From positions 60,081,795-60,145,794 of the forward strand of contig CM055099.1 in assembly GCA_029204225.1 (NCBI GenBank): 64,000 nucleotides of DNA, read 5' to 3'. Source of the stretch: Diphasiastrum complanatum (Eukaryota; Streptophyta; Lycopodiopsida; Lycopodiales; Lycopodiaceae). Position numbers and translations under genes: made by a program. Of the stretch, positions 1 to 10,863 are shown piece after piece. Positions within the stretch are counted from its first letter, which is position 1, and every line of letters begins with the position of its first letter. The notes below the pieces were generated by a model that worked only from the letters and a program-made list of their open reading frames with translations, did no database searches and was not told where the DNA came from.

Positions 1-405
1 GTGATCATCGTTTTGTCCATAAATGAAGATCTACTCATGTAGATTGAAGACTGTGAAAGTAGCCTTGTAGCGTGGGAAAGATTAAAGCAGAAGTATGAAG
101 TGAGGACTGTAGCTTCAGTCATGCACCTTCACAATCAGCTGCAATCCATAAGGTGGGATGGCAACTACTTAGATCAGCACATTGAGAAGATCAAAACGAT
201 CTTCGCTCAACTCGCTGCATCAGGACAGGAGCACCAGGTCCCAACACCATAGCAGCGGATATACTTCATGAAATCTCTACCGACATCCTATCAACCGCTG
301 AGGATGATCATACTGAGTCTACCAAATATGACATTCGACAAAACAGTCAGTCTTGTCGCTGATGAGAGACTGATGAGAGACAAAGGAGAGAGAAGAAATG
401 ATTAA
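1..405 (+). pseudogene. Cop1 gag fragment (UBN2-type)
   Basis: Frame 1 reads through a typical Copia gag segment with WERLKQKYEV, LHNQLQSIRW and the downstream motif SLVADERLMRD. The gag would form the capsid-like particle that packages element RNA. In-frame stops lie near codons 14, 84 and 134 (TAG, TAG, TAA), and the N-terminus lies left of the window. After about 405 the sequence is basic (KGKKKNKE) and must change frame to reach the zinc knuckles at 495. This is clearly a relic; the family assignment is firm, the exact lineage is not. Confidence 0.8.
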
Positions 406-494
406 GAGAAGGCTCTCTTCACGAAAGGAAAGAAGAAGAACAAAGAAAATCCAAGATTCAAGAAGACTAAGTCCTCAAATCAACAATCTTCTCC

Positions 495-1070
495 TGCAAT
501 CACTGTCACAAACTAGGCCATATGGCCAACAAATGCTGGTTCAATCCAGCAATACCTTGCATGCACTGCAAGAAGAAAGGGCATTCTGCATACGACTGTA
601 GATTCAACCCAAAAAGAAAAAACAAAGCTGAAAAGACAAACGTTGCAGAGTCATCAAAGGATGCTAAAAGAGGTGACAAAGCTTTCACGGTACTCGACAA
701 AGCTTCAACAAGCTATTCTAAACACGACTACGATGTAGTCATCGATTCAGGAGCAACATCTCACATAACCTACAACAAGAAGATCTTGATCTACTTTTGC
801 GAACTCGGAAATGACAGAGCAGTGATTCTAGGCGATGGAAGCAGACATGATGTCAAAGGCATCGGCTCTCTACAACTACGAACACTGTCAGGCCAAGAAG
901 AGCTGCCAGGAGCACTCTATGTGCCCTCACTCAGAAAGGATCTGCTACCTGTCTCCAAGATGGCAGATCTAGGCATTCGAGTTTTGTTCGACGACAACAC
1001 TTGCCGTATGATCGACAAGACGACAAACAAGTTGCTGACGGTCGGATGCAGAGAAGGAAATCTCTACTAG
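495..1070 (+). pseudogene. Cop1 gag zinc knuckles, aspartic protease and start of GAG-pre-integrase
   Basis: Two CCHC knuckles stand in tandem: CNHCHKLGHMANKC (495-536) and CMHCKKKGHSAYDC. The protease active site VIDSGATSHI follows (Asp-Ser-Gly), then a LYVPSLRKDLLPVSKM block typical of the Copia protease end, and the start of the pre-integrase region. Nucleic-acid binding and polyprotein maturation are the family roles. The frame is open from at least 495 to the TAG at 1068-1070. Two adjacent knuckles rather than one is a mild oddity. The upstream gag is in another frame, so at least one frameshift lies between 405 and 495. Confidence 0.85.
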
Positions 1071-1089
1071 GCCAAGATAATCAGCAACT

Positions 1090-1510
1090 TTGAATGCTTT
1101 AGAAAATGAAGATCAGCTCTGGCATAGAAGAATGTATGATCTGAACATGCGGAGCCTGTATGACATGAGCAGAAAGGACATTGTCACAGGTCTCAAGATT
1201 TCAAGGCTAGAGGCTGATTCTGTGAAGCTTGTCAAAAGGAAAGCAACATCGGAATCCATTCACATACGAGGGAAGAAGAGCCAAAGAAGTTCTTGAGCTC
1301 ATCCACTTTGATGTGTGTGGACCGATGAAAACAGATTCACTCTCAAGCTTGACATATTTTCTAATATTTATAGATGATTACAGCCGAATGACCACGTTCT
1401 ACTACTGGATGAAGAATTTCGAAGTATTTGATCCTTTCAAGAAGTTTGTGGCATTCGCAGAGCGACACACCTAAAAAAAGATACAGATCCTTAGATCTGA
1501 CAATGGAGGT
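1090..1510 (+). pseudogene. Cop1 GAG-pre-integrase and integrase N-half
   Basis: The segment begins with LWHRRMYDLNMRSL (pre-integrase HHCC side). After a frame change near 1229 it continues as integrase: HFDVCGPMKTDS (first catalytic Asp), FIDDYSRMTTFYYW, and LRSDNGG (second Asp) at 1489-1510. A TAA at 1472-1474 interrupts the integrase frame. The coding sequence stops exactly where Gyp1 begins (1511) and resumes in phase at 9055 with EYKSTEFSRFYEEQG, so Gyp1 inserted into a reading frame that was still recognisable. Confidence 0.88.
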
Positions 1511-2773
1511 TGTGATGCCACAAAAATGTTGAATACTGAATATCAACATAAATATGGTATGATATACTCGAAAATGAAGATATGATCCGGTTAAGTATAA
1601 ATCATGAAGAGACCTAAGTCATTTTTTGGGAATATATCTCCTAAGTACTTGCCTTGTGATTAAGGGCAAGAACTTTAAAAGGAAAAGACATTGGCTTGGA
1701 TAACCTTTACTAGGTCGTCCATACGAAATGACTAGATACAGAAAGATATGTTAAGCTAGAGTAGCTTTAACTCATAGTTAAGTATACCTCCTATGGTATA
1801 GTTGAACGTGTTTTCAGTCTAATTGTTAACTAGACCCTTTTGCAGGAGCGACACACCTATTGTTTAAGAGGTGTGTTTGTTCGTCCCGTAGAACATATAT
1901 AGATCTCACACTTCAGTCTCAATCATCAAGAGAGAAGAGTTTATGCTTATGTAAGAGATTGAAGAAGTGAATAGAGTTTTGTGAGTTATTCTCTCTTATC
2001 TCTGTTCTTCGCACTGCTGAGTGTGAGTGATCTTGAGTCTGCTAACAATCTCTAATGCATTTCATGAATTACTCTCTGATTAGACATATGCTCTAGTGCA
2101 TTACAGTCATTTGTTGTGTATCCGTAAAGCATGCTCTAACGAACTGTCTTAAAACCATTCTATTCGTCTGTCGTGAATACTTTCTTTTGGGCACTCGAAT
2201 AACGACTATCTTTGGTACAATCTAGCACGATCATTGAATAAAGCTGTATGTATACATATGAGATGACAGTCCTTGTCTGAAGAATTGAGTCTTTGATCTG
2301 TTTTCCTGATTGGCCTTGACATAAGTTTCTAACGTGTTCTAAAACCATTCGTGCTCTTTAACCATTAATTTGGACTTTAGTTGTTGAGGACTTCTGTTTA
2401 GAAACAAATAGTTCACGAACATGATTAGTTAATTGTCTACACAATCGCGAATACATCGAACAATTCTCAATTTTTGTTGACACCTTAATCAGCCAGAGTG
2501 TAGTACTACTGTACTACTCTGATAACATCTCCTCTGTAGAATGCGCTTCCTTCAATTCAATAGATGCCAGATTGTTGTTCTGAATTTATTAACATTACCC
2601 ATCCCAAACATAAGTAATACTGGTTACTTTTTAATGTCTGTCGACAACCAGAATAACACTCGAAACCACTTGTCATAAATTGTACCAAAAACACAACTTT
2701 CTAACGCTGTCTATTGTGGGAACGACATTATTTACTATAAAATCTATATTAATCCTGTTGGTATAGTATGACA
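1511..2773 (+). repeat. Gyp1 5' LTR
   Basis: The LTR begins TGTGATGCCACAAAAATG and ends TATGACA. The same sequence recurs at 7785-9049 with scattered substitutions, mostly transitions. A TATA-like ACATATATAGATC lies at about 1888-1900, the likely U3/R junction. No coding sequence is seen in it. Confidence 0.93.
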
Positions 2774-2785
2774 TATACCAATTTT

Positions 2786-2804
2786 TGGCGCCGTTGCCGG
2801 GGAT
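2786..2804 (+). other. Gyp1 primer-binding site, tRNA-Asp
   Basis: TGGCGCCGTTGCCGGGGAT matches the reverse complement of the 3' end (with CCA) of plant tRNA-Asp(GUC). It stands 12 bases after the 5' LTR, where minus-strand DNA synthesis would be primed. Confidence 0.92.
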
Positions 2805-2993
2805 AGTTTAGGAAAGTTATAAGAAATCTGATAAATCCATCTCCATCTCTAGTGTATGTCAGATAGAGAATCCAAATTAGAACGATATCGTAAGCTTAGA
2901 GAGTAATTTTTACGAAGACAAAGTGAAAGTACTAGTCGAAGAAATCTAAATGAAATCACTGCCTAGTTAGTTGAACTCCTAATTAGCTTCGGT

Positions 2994-4325
2994 ATGGAGG
3001 GTCCTGCTGCACGTTTCACTTCTATTTCTAAAATTAAATACAATTATTTTAAAGGGACTTCTTCCGATGATGCAGATAGCTATGTCTCACAATTCAAGTC
3101 AATCGCTAATGCGAATAACGAGGGAACTGACGTAGACAAACTACGAATCTTCCCTGGTTTGCTAAGAAAGCAGACGCGCATCTGGTACAGCCAAGTTGAA
3201 CCAGGCCGTGTAGGAACCTGGTACTTGCTGAAGGATGCATTTCTGAACCAGTTCAGAGAGATCGATTACAAATCTAGAATTCTTGGACATCTGAACAATG
3301 TTCAGAAGAAGAGCAAAGATTCCCTTCGCAAATATACACGTAAGGTTAAAAATATCATAGGAAAACTAACTAGTGTATATCCCGTGGATATGCAGATCGA
3401 ATGGTTTTTGGCTGCTTTACCACCAAAGATTGATCGGTATTGCAAACAAGGGGACATGACCTCCTTAACAGCAGTAATAGCCAGTGCCGAAAATTTTGAG
3501 ACTTCAAAACTAGCATGAAGGCGACGATCGACTAAAAAATCTCGAAAGTCGAAGACTATTAGTGACAGCGATGATGATTCAGATTCAGATTTAGATTCAA
3601 ATACTAGTTTTTCAAGTTCAAAATCTGAAAGTAACAATTCATCAAAATCAGAAGCTGACAAAGGAGAGAGAAAGAATAAACGATGAACTAAACGAAAGGA
3701 CGACACGAAAGTTGTCAAGGATAAGTCATCAACTTCTAAAGTGAAAAAGTGTTGGAAGAGTAATACGGCTGACCTTAATATTAAATTTAATGACTTGAAA
3801 GTGTAGATCTCTGAAGTTGCAGATAAAAGACCAAAAGCGTCTTCTTCCAACTCAGGAATGTGGTGTACGAAATGTGGAACTTCTGGACACAGTAAAGAAG
3901 ACTGCACTAATGTGAATGTCAAATACATTGAAGATCCTGTCCAGGAAGTACTTTTTATTTTTCAAAATGATGCAACTACTAACTATGTACCGGGTACTAC
4001 AACATTAGCCCAACAGGACAGACCCAAGTTCACACCAAGAAGACATAATCCTCCTGAATTTGTTGGACCAGCGAAGTCTCAAACCGTGACTAAACCAGTT
4101 TCGGGCAACTGCTACAACTGTGGAGAGCCGGGACATTTTTCTCCTGACTGTCCTCAATCGCGAAAGCCGATTGGTTATGTACCATTATGCTCAAATTGTA
4201 GAGAGCCTGGCCACAAGTATCCTGACTGCCCTCAGCCGCAGAAGCCACGACCCAAATATCAGTATGTAGCAACACTAGCTGCTGCAGACACGAAAGCAAA
4301 AGCTACGACTGATGCTGTTGTGTAG
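2994..4325 (+). pseudogene. Gyp1 gag (retrotransposon gag domain plus three zinc knuckles)
   Basis: One reading frame runs from ATG 2994. Residues 1-175 are a retrotransposon gag domain with FPGLLRKQTRIWYSQVEP and FLNQFREIDYKSR. A Ser/Asp-rich linker follows, then three CCHC boxes: CTKCGTSGHSKEDC (about 3864), CYNCGEPGHFSPDC and CSNCREPGHKYPDC (to about 4230). In-frame stops at 3516-3518, about 3684 and about 3804 break the linker, and a TAG ends the segment at 4323-4325. There is no frameshift, so decay here is by point substitution. Function is capsid formation and RNA packaging by family. Confidence 0.88.
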
Positions 4326-5885
4326 AGAATTGACGCTATTGAAGGAAAACTGGCAAAGACAGAGGATCAATCCTGGCCATGTGACGTGGAGACATTATTC
4401 AAAGTCACAATGAGAAGCAAAAGCTCCTCAAAACTTGATCAGAAATCTTCGACAAGGCACAAAAAATCCTCAAAGAAGAAATCCTCTAGCAAAACAACGA
4501 ACAAATCTACGACTAAAGAAGATCTCAAAGATGACCCTGACTATGACCGTGATGCTGCGAAGTTATTTGCAAAAGATATCTTGGCAGAAGCAAAGAAAAT
4601 CATCAACACTGAACTTCAGACAGCTGCCGCAGAGAAGGTGGTCACTTTCGAGAAAGAGTACGAAGAAATCGCGAAGACGAAATTGTCTAGTGTTGTTATT
4701 GATAAACCAACCTCGAAATCAAAGACAATAGAATATGACATCATGACTGATATTGGATCCCTTCGTCCAAACATTACTTTTGAACAGTTGTTGGTAGATA
4801 ACACTTATTAAAGAAAGCAACTAAAAGGCCTTTCTGTGTCCAAAAAGAAGAAAAACATTTCTCTACCAGATGTTGGCGTTTTGTCTATCGATTTAGGTGA
4901 TCTCAGTGCACCTGAGATTGATATTACCATTGCGGGAAAAAAAGTGCCAATTGACTCTGGTTCCAATGTAAATATAATAACAGAAGACACAACTCATGCT
5001 TTGGGACTGACTGACATTCAACCGACACATCGAAACATCAAGTTAGCTGATTCGACACGACAAAAACCTGTTGGAGAACTGAAGGATGTCACTGTCTACA
5101 TTCAAGCCAAGCCATTCACAATGAATTTCATTGTTATCAAACCACTCGGTTTGTCATCCTATTCTGTGCTGATTGGACGACCTTGGCTTTATCAACCAAA
5201 CGCAAGTGTATATTGGAAATCCAGAGAGCTGAGATTTCAGACTGGTGAGACCAATAACCGAGGTAAGCCAGCAGTACAAATCATAACCTGGAGTCGTGAC
5301 AAATATGAAGGTGAAACTCCTTTGTCCGACACCAGCTTTACATCAGAAGAATCTTCGTATGTCTTGAATATTTTTCCCAATGAATATGATATTGAAGTGC
5401 AGTACTTTGAATGTTACGAGAATGTTGATGACAAAGAATTCTTCGATGCCTACAATGCTAAAGCGGATGTTTCGTATGAAGAAATTAATGTTGTAGACAC
5501 GAACTCGAAAGAGTCTAACGATTCGAGTGATGAATCTGAACACAAATTTGGTAACAAGAACCAGGTTGACGACAAGAAAACATCTATGGAATCAACCATG
5601 CGCGAAATTCATGGCCATACCAAGGCCAATATGACAGAAGGTATCATATTACCAGATTCTACTGAACTGATTGAACTTGCACCTGGCAGATTTGTGCATG
5701 TTTCAAAGTCACTTGGAGAATCGGAGTTAGTGGAATTCAATGAACTATTGAAGGAGTATCAAGACGTTTTTGTCTGGTTGCTCGACGATTTGAAGGGTAT
5801 ACTTGAAGAATTCAAAGAGCACCATATTGATCTTAAGGAAGATGTTGTACCGTGTTCGTCAGAGACAATATCGTCTCAATCCTAA
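4326..5885 (+). pseudogene. Gyp1 gag-pol linker and aspartic protease
   Basis: The gag frame continues after the TAG through a Lys/Ser-rich then acidic, helical linker (KSSSKLDQKSS, EEIAKTKLSS), a TAA at 4809-4811, and into a retroviral-type protease with VPIDSGSNVNIIT (about 4945-4985; catalytic Asp-Ser-Gly) and SVLIGRPWLY. A long acidic stretch with YECYENVDDKEFFDAYN separates protease from RT. Gag, linker and protease share one frame from 2994 to 5885 with only five stops, so a single gag-pol frame is the likely ancestral state. A frameshift near 5857 moves the RT into another frame. Confidence 0.85.
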
Positions 5886-6710
5886 GTACTCTCTCATGGT
5901 CAAGGACAAACTTAACAAGCACCTTAAGGTAGGTATAATCTATCTCGTCTTAAGTAGTGAATGGGTTTCACCCATTGTTGTCATCCCAAAGAAGAAGACT
6001 GGCAAAATACGAATATGCCAGGATTTTCGCAAACTCAATGCTGCCACAAGGAAGGACCATCATCTTCTGCCTTTCACTGATCCATCCTAGATCAGGTTGT
6101 TGGTCAAGAGCATTACAGTTTCTGTGACGGCTTTTCTGGATATAATCAGGTTGGAGTGCGAAAGGAGGATCTTTCAAAGACCACATTCACTATGGATTGG
6201 GGCACTTATGCCTACAACAAAATGTCCTTTGGTCTTTGTAATGCTCCAGCGACTTTTCAGCAAATCATGATGTTAATTTTTGCTGTCTTCTTGAGAACTT
6301 TTCTCGAAATATTTATTGATGATTTCTGTGTATATAGTGATATAAAGGCACACTTGCAGAAACTGAAATTAACATTGCAACGGTGTTGAGACACTCTTCA
6401 TCCAGAGAAATGTATTTTTGGTATGAAAGAAGGAATATTGCTCGGACACAGAATATCTAATAGAGGAATAGAAGTCAACAAAGATAAAGTCGAGCTTATA
6501 AAGAATCTCCAGATACCAACCAATTTACGTGAACTAAGAGCTTTCTTAGGAAATGTTGGCTATTACAGGAGATTTATTCAAAATCATGCTTCTATTGCTG
6601 CCTCTCTTACACATCTATTGAAGAAACAAGTGGAATACTTGTGGACGAATGAACAACAGAAAGCATTCAAAGATCTTAAGCAAAGGTTTTCAATGCTCCT
6701 ATTCTGAGAC
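5855..6710 (+). pseudogene. Gyp1 reverse transcriptase
   Basis: The fingers region reads WVSPIVVIPKKKTGKIR and ICQDFRKLNAATRKDH (5965-6065). A short disruption and frame change near 6090 follow, then the palm: YNKMSFGLCNAPATFQQ and the catalytic-box equivalent IFIDDFCVYS (about 6310-6340, x-x-Asp-Asp). The connection region has GYYRRFIQNH. An in-frame TGA follows LTLQRC at 6387-6389, and a frame break occurs near 6700. RNA-dependent DNA synthesis is the family role; this copy cannot encode it. Confidence 0.88.
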
Positions 6711-6812
6711 CACCCAACTGGGCTATTTTATTTCACAGTTATGTGGATGTTTTTGCATTTGCTATTGGCGTCTGTCTAAGCCAGAAGGACGACCAAAAGA
6801 AGGATCATCCCA
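6705..6812 (+). pseudogene. Gyp1 RNase H stub
   Basis: In one frame the sequence reads RPPNWAILFHSYVDVFAFAIGVCLSQKDD, cut here at the start of the Gypsy RNase H domain with the first Asp (VDVF). It then fuses directly to a non-pol ORF at about 6813. The rest of RNase H and the whole integrase are missing, so a deletion junction lies near 6800-6815. Confidence 0.7.
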
Positions 6813-7789
6813 TGCTGGGGCATAATCCAAGGTAAGTTCCAGGTCATACCTTTCGGATCAGCAGAGTTATACATAGGCTCTTCAGCTATGTATGCTCTTG
6901 AATATATTCGAATCAAAGAACTTCAAATTTTGCAGAACGAAGATAATAAGTGACATTTTTGGAAGCGGAAGTCGTAGTTTCAGCTGTACAAACCACAAGC
7001 TGTTGCGGATTTAGCGCATTCGATGATGCATGATTGCTAATTAATATAAATATGGCTTATCTGGAATTATTCAGTCTTTATGTGAATTGGGAGCGAAACC
7101 TTGCAGAATATTTTGCGGAAATTCGCCATAATTTGCAAGATAGAAAGAAGTCCTTCCGTAATAAGCAGTTCTGTACATATACATTTTGGCAGTTTAGTAC
7201 CTTTGCGGTGAAGACATTATTTTTTGTTCAGAATCTTTATGTTAAAAGCAATTTTATTAGATTTTCAGCTCGTTACTGTAAAGAAATCACTCTACGTAGT
7301 GATTTAGATGAAGATACCAAGTTAACCCAGGAGCTGTTCGATGGAACATTGCTCCCGATTAAGTTAGAAGAATTCGGCAACTTACCAGTTGGCCGCTACA
7401 CAAAATCAAAAGAAGACCTGCTCTTGATTGAAGCTCAACAAAACTTGGAGTTATATGAAGAACTGAATCGTTCATGAATATTCACTCGTGCCTTTGTTGT
7501 GGTGATGTTTCTATGGGATGCTAAATTTTTGAAGTTTAAAGATGTTTTGAAGTTTGATTCCAGTTTTCATCAGCAATTCAAAGATCAACTCAAAACAACC
7601 TATTCGATTAAAAAAACAGCAAGACACATATTCTCTAAGACGAAGAAATATCTAAAGGACGAAATACACGAAGAAATATCTTTTCGCCTCAACGAAAATC
7701 TGACGAACAAGAATGTTTCTCAAATAATTCTCGAAATGAAGATGATATGTTCACGAGGACGTTTCACATTTGAGGAAGGGGATATGTGA
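6813..7789 (+). pseudogene. Gyp1 post-pol ORF of unknown function (shared with GypF)
   Basis: I do not recognise the family. The segment contains WGIIQGKF, FGSAELYIGSS, ALEYIRIKE and FWKRKS, then MAYLELFSLYVNW and AEYFAEIRHNLQ. All of these recur, with conservative changes, in GypF at 30097-30480 on the other strand. The reading needs one or two frame changes (near 6955 and 7030). Downstream come an acidic Leu-rich stretch to 7477 and a Lys-rich segment that runs into the purine tract. It occupies the position where Athila/Tat elements may carry an env-like or antisense ORF; no signal peptide or membrane span is evident. Confidence 0.6.
7771..7784 (+). other. Gyp1 polypurine tract
   Basis: TGAGGAAGGGGATA sits immediately before the 3' LTR and would prime plus-strand synthesis. 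Confidence 0.85.
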
Positions 7790-9049
7790 CGCCACGAAAA
7801 TGTTAAATATTGAATATCAACATAAACATGGCATGATATACTCGAAAATGAAGATATGAGCCGGTTAAGTATAAATCATGAAGAGGCCTAAGTCATTTTT
7901 CGGGAATATATCTCCTAAGTACTTGCCTTGTAATTAAGGACGAGACCTTTAGAAGGAAAAGACATTGCCTTGGATAACCTTTACTAGGTTGTCCATACAA
8001 AACGACTAGATACAAAAAGACATGTTAAGCTAGAGTAACTTTAACTCATAGTTAAGTATACCTCCTATGGTATAGTTGAACGTATTTTCAGTCTAATTGT
8101 TAACTAGACCCTTTTGCAGGAGCGACACACCTATTGTTTAAGAGGTGTGTTTGTTCGTCCCATAGAACATATATAGATCTCACACTTCAGTCTCGATCAT
8201 CGAGAGAGAAGAGTTTATGCTTATGTAAGAGATTGAAGAAGTGAATAGAGTTTTGTGAGTTATTCTCTCTTATCTCTGTTCTCCACACTGCTGAGTGTGA
8301 GTGATCTTGAGTCTGCTAACAATCTCTAATGCATTTCATAAATTACTCTCTAATCAGACAGATGCTCTAGTGCATTATAGTCGTTTGCTGTGTATTCGTA
8401 AAGCATGCTCTAAAGAACTGTCTTAAAACCATCCTATTTGTCTATTGCAAATACTTTCTTTTGGGCACTTGAATAACGACTATCTTTGGTACAATTTAGC
8501 ATGATCATTGAATAAAGCTGTATGTATACATATGAGATGACAGTTCCTGTCTGAAGAATTGAGTCTTTGATCTGTTTTCCGGATTGGCCTTGACATAAGT
8601 TTCTAACGTGTTCTAAAATTATTTGTGTTCTTTAACCATAAATTTGGACTTTAGTTGTTGAGGACTTCTGTTTAGAAACGAATAGTTTGCAAACACGATT
8701 AATTAAATTGTCTGCACAATCGCGAATACATCGAACAATTCTCGATTCTCTGTTGACACCTTAATCAGTTAGAGTGTAGTACTGTTCTACTACTCTGATA
8801 ACATCTCATCTGTAGAATGCGCTTCCTTCAATTCGATAGAGGCCAGATTGTTGTTCTGAATTTATTAACATTACCCATCCCAAACATAAGTAATACTGGT
8901 TACTTTTTAATGTCTGTCGATAACCAGAATAACACTCGAAACCACTTGTCTTAAATTGTACCAAAAACATAACTTTCTAATGTTGTCCTCTGTGGAAACG
9001 ACATTATTTACTATAAAATCTATATTTACCCTGTTGGTATAGTACGATA
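7785..9049 (+). repeat. Gyp1 3' LTR
   Basis: Near-full-length match to 1511-2773, starting TGTGACGCCACGAAAATG and ending TACGATA. The last five bases of the insertion site duplication (GAGGT) follow at 9050-9054. Differences from the 5' LTR are spread evenly and are mainly transitions, as expected of methylated-DNA decay since insertion. Confidence 0.93.
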
Positions 9050-9590
9050 GAGGTGAATACAAAAGCACAGAATTCTCAAGATTCTACGAAGAACAGGGGA
9101 TCGAACACCAGTTCACTCCTGCATACACACCGCTGGGCGAACTGCAAGGATGACAACAAGTCCATTATTGGAGGATGTACAATAGCGTGTGGAGCTGCAA
9201 TCAACGAGATATGCAAAAGGCAAAACCTGGTAGCTCAATCCTCTTGCAAGGCTGAGTATGTCGTAGTCTCAAAAGTGGCAAATGAGGTAGTGTGGCTATG
9301 GATGACGTTGGAGGCAATCGAGATACCACAAGAGGGGCCAAGCACAATGATGATGGACCCCCAGAGTGTCATCTATCTGTCCCAGGATCTTGTCTTCCAT
9401 TCAAAGACGAAGCACATTCCTCTAAAGTACCATCACATTCGAGATTTGATCTCGAAAGGAGAGCTCCAGGTCCAGTTCATAAAATCAGAAAGTATGATTG
9501 CAGATCTCCTCACGAAATCGCTCGACAAGCCACTCTTTACCAAGCAAAGAGAGGCTATTGGATTGAACGAACAAAGCTGCGAGGTTCAAG
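9050..9590 (+). pseudogene. Cop1 integrase remnant fused to RNase H
   Basis: 9055-9127 continues the integrase interrupted at 1510 (EYKSTEFSRFYEEQG, then HQFTPAYT). At about 9128 it jumps, in a different frame, to Copia RNase H: RWANCKDDNKSIIGGC, AQSSCKAEYVVVSK (catalytic Glu context), FHSKTKHIPLKYHHI and IADLLTKSLDKPLF. All of RT and the integrase C-half are deleted at this junction. The RNase H part is open to the end of the domain, which is better kept than the rest of Cop1. Confidence 0.88.
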
Positions 9591-9596
9591 AGGGAG

Positions 9597-10260
9597 TGTC
9601 AGAAATGGTGAACTCCTGTAACTTTGTCACAACACGAACAAGACATGAAGGTCGAATGAGAACAATTCATGACAGTCAACGTGTCTTTGACTCGAAGCAC
9701 GAATGATTCATGAATCAATCGCGAATTGTAAACACACCTCCAAGACCGCAAACCGCAAAAGGGACGTAGAACGAAGACTACAAAAAGAAACAAAAAGAAT
9801 GAAACAAACAAAGAGAAATCCTTCGCGCTGCCAGCTGGCAGCTCAACGGACTTCATGCCCAACCGAAACGAATAGCAACGACAGAGAATAACTAACTAGT
9901 TGATTAGAGTTAACTAGTCTTGTGATTCTACGTTTAGCTATCTTGTAAACTCCACATAGTGGAGGTATAAAAAATCCTCTCTAGATCATAACTGTAAGAA
10001 GAGAGATAGTAAATACAGAGATTTGTAAGAAACAGAGAGAGACATAGTAAATAGAGTAAGAAAGCAAAGATACCATAGTTGTACATGAAAGTCTGCCAAC
10101 AAGCAAAACACATCGAAAGAGCAGAGAGTCATTCCGCCAACGAGCGAGACACTCACGATCTCACTCTAAAACCAAACTGACAATATAGTTACTCTATTTC
10201 GTGTATCTCTTGGCCTTGTGTTGTGTCTCTTGATTGCTAGAATAAAATATGTTCTGCAAT
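9597..10260 (+). repeat. Probable Cop1 3' LTR
   Basis: A purine-rich AAGAGGGAG precedes TGTCAGAAATGG at 9597, a normal RNase H - PPT - LTR layout. Inside are a TATA-like TATAAAAAAT at about 9966 and an AATAAAAT at about 10241. No partner LTR is in the window, so the end near 10260 is a guess and no target duplication can be tested. Confidence 0.6.
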
Positions 10261-10394
10261 GCGCAGTCGAGTGTTTCGGATCCCGTAAGAGCTTTCGCAT
10301 GAAAAGAAAATTCAAAGACAAAAAATTGTATGCCAATCAAAACAGAGAGGATGAACACAAAACATGAAAAAGCTTCTGCGACAACTTTCCTACA

Positions 10395-10860
10395 ACGATG
10401 CTAGCTAGGCATCCCTCAAAGAAGATTGTAAAAGCATCTCAGGAGGATGCACCATCACATCAAGAGCAGCAGTTCTCTGGGTCAGCAAGAAGCAGACCGT
10501 TGTAGCGCAGTCATCCTGTGAAGTAGAGTACGTAGCAGTAGCGAAGATGGCCAACAAAATAATTTGGCTAAGGCAGTTCCTAGACAAATTGGGCGAAACA
10601 AGGAACGAGCCTCTGGTCTTGTAGATGGACAACACCTCTACAATACACCTGACAAAAGATCCCGTGTTCCATTCCAGAATGAAGCACATTGCGATTAAGT
10701 ATCACTTTATCAAGGATCTGATTGAAAAAAAAATGATGTAGACCACCTTCATAGGAACGGAAGACATGGTTGCTGACATCTTCACAAAGGCCCTGGACAA
10801 AGGACTCTTTGAGAGGCAAAGGAACAGTCTCGGGATCATAAAGCTTTCATGCTTTGAGAG
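10395..10860 (+). pseudogene. Cop2: Copia RNase H fragment
   Basis: Translates as SISGGCTITSRAAVLW, AQSSCEVEYVAVAKMANK, FHSRMKHIAIKYHFIKD and MVADIFTKALDKGLFE, a Copia RNase H related to, but distinct from, the Cop1 copy 900 bases upstream. In-frame TAGs follow the EPLVL and EKKMM segments. Only the C-terminal part of the domain remains. A purine tract GAGAGGGAG ends it. Confidence 0.85.
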
Positions 10861-10863
10861 GGA

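Larger units (their letters stand above)
1511..9049 (+). mobile_element. Gyp1: complete-ended Ty3/Gypsy retrotransposon (tRNA-Asp primed)
   Basis: Two directly repeated LTRs of about 1.26 kb (1511-2773 and 7785-9049) bracket a PBS, a gag-protease-RT region, an RNase H stub, an extra ORF and a purine tract. The 5-bp target duplication GAGGT sits at 1506-1510 and 9050-9054; removing one copy plus the element rejoins the Cop1 integrase frame. LTRs run TGT to ACA, with the 3' copy ending ATA by one substitution. The tRNA-Asp PBS and an ORF after pol suggest the Athila/Tat branch, but that placement is inferred. Integrase and most of RNase H are missing, so the element is non-autonomous. Confidence 0.93.
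1..10260 (+). mobile_element. Cop1: Ty1/Copia retrotransposon, 5' end outside window, split by Gyp1
   Basis: The order gag, two zinc knuckles, protease, GAG-pre-integrase and integrase is the Ty1/Copia order. The integrase frame stops at 1510, resumes at 9055 after Gyp1, and then jumps to RNase H at about 9128, so the rest of integrase and all of RT are deleted. A purine tract (about 9588-9596) and an LTR-like sequence follow. The 5' LTR is off the left edge, so LTRs cannot be compared. The right boundary (about 10260) is an estimate. The element is non-functional because of stops, a frameshift and the deletion. Confidence 0.85.

Noticed and set aside
9292-9621. 109-codon frame overlapping the Cop1 RNase H
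   Set aside because: It lies in another frame of a well-supported RNase H and has no motif.
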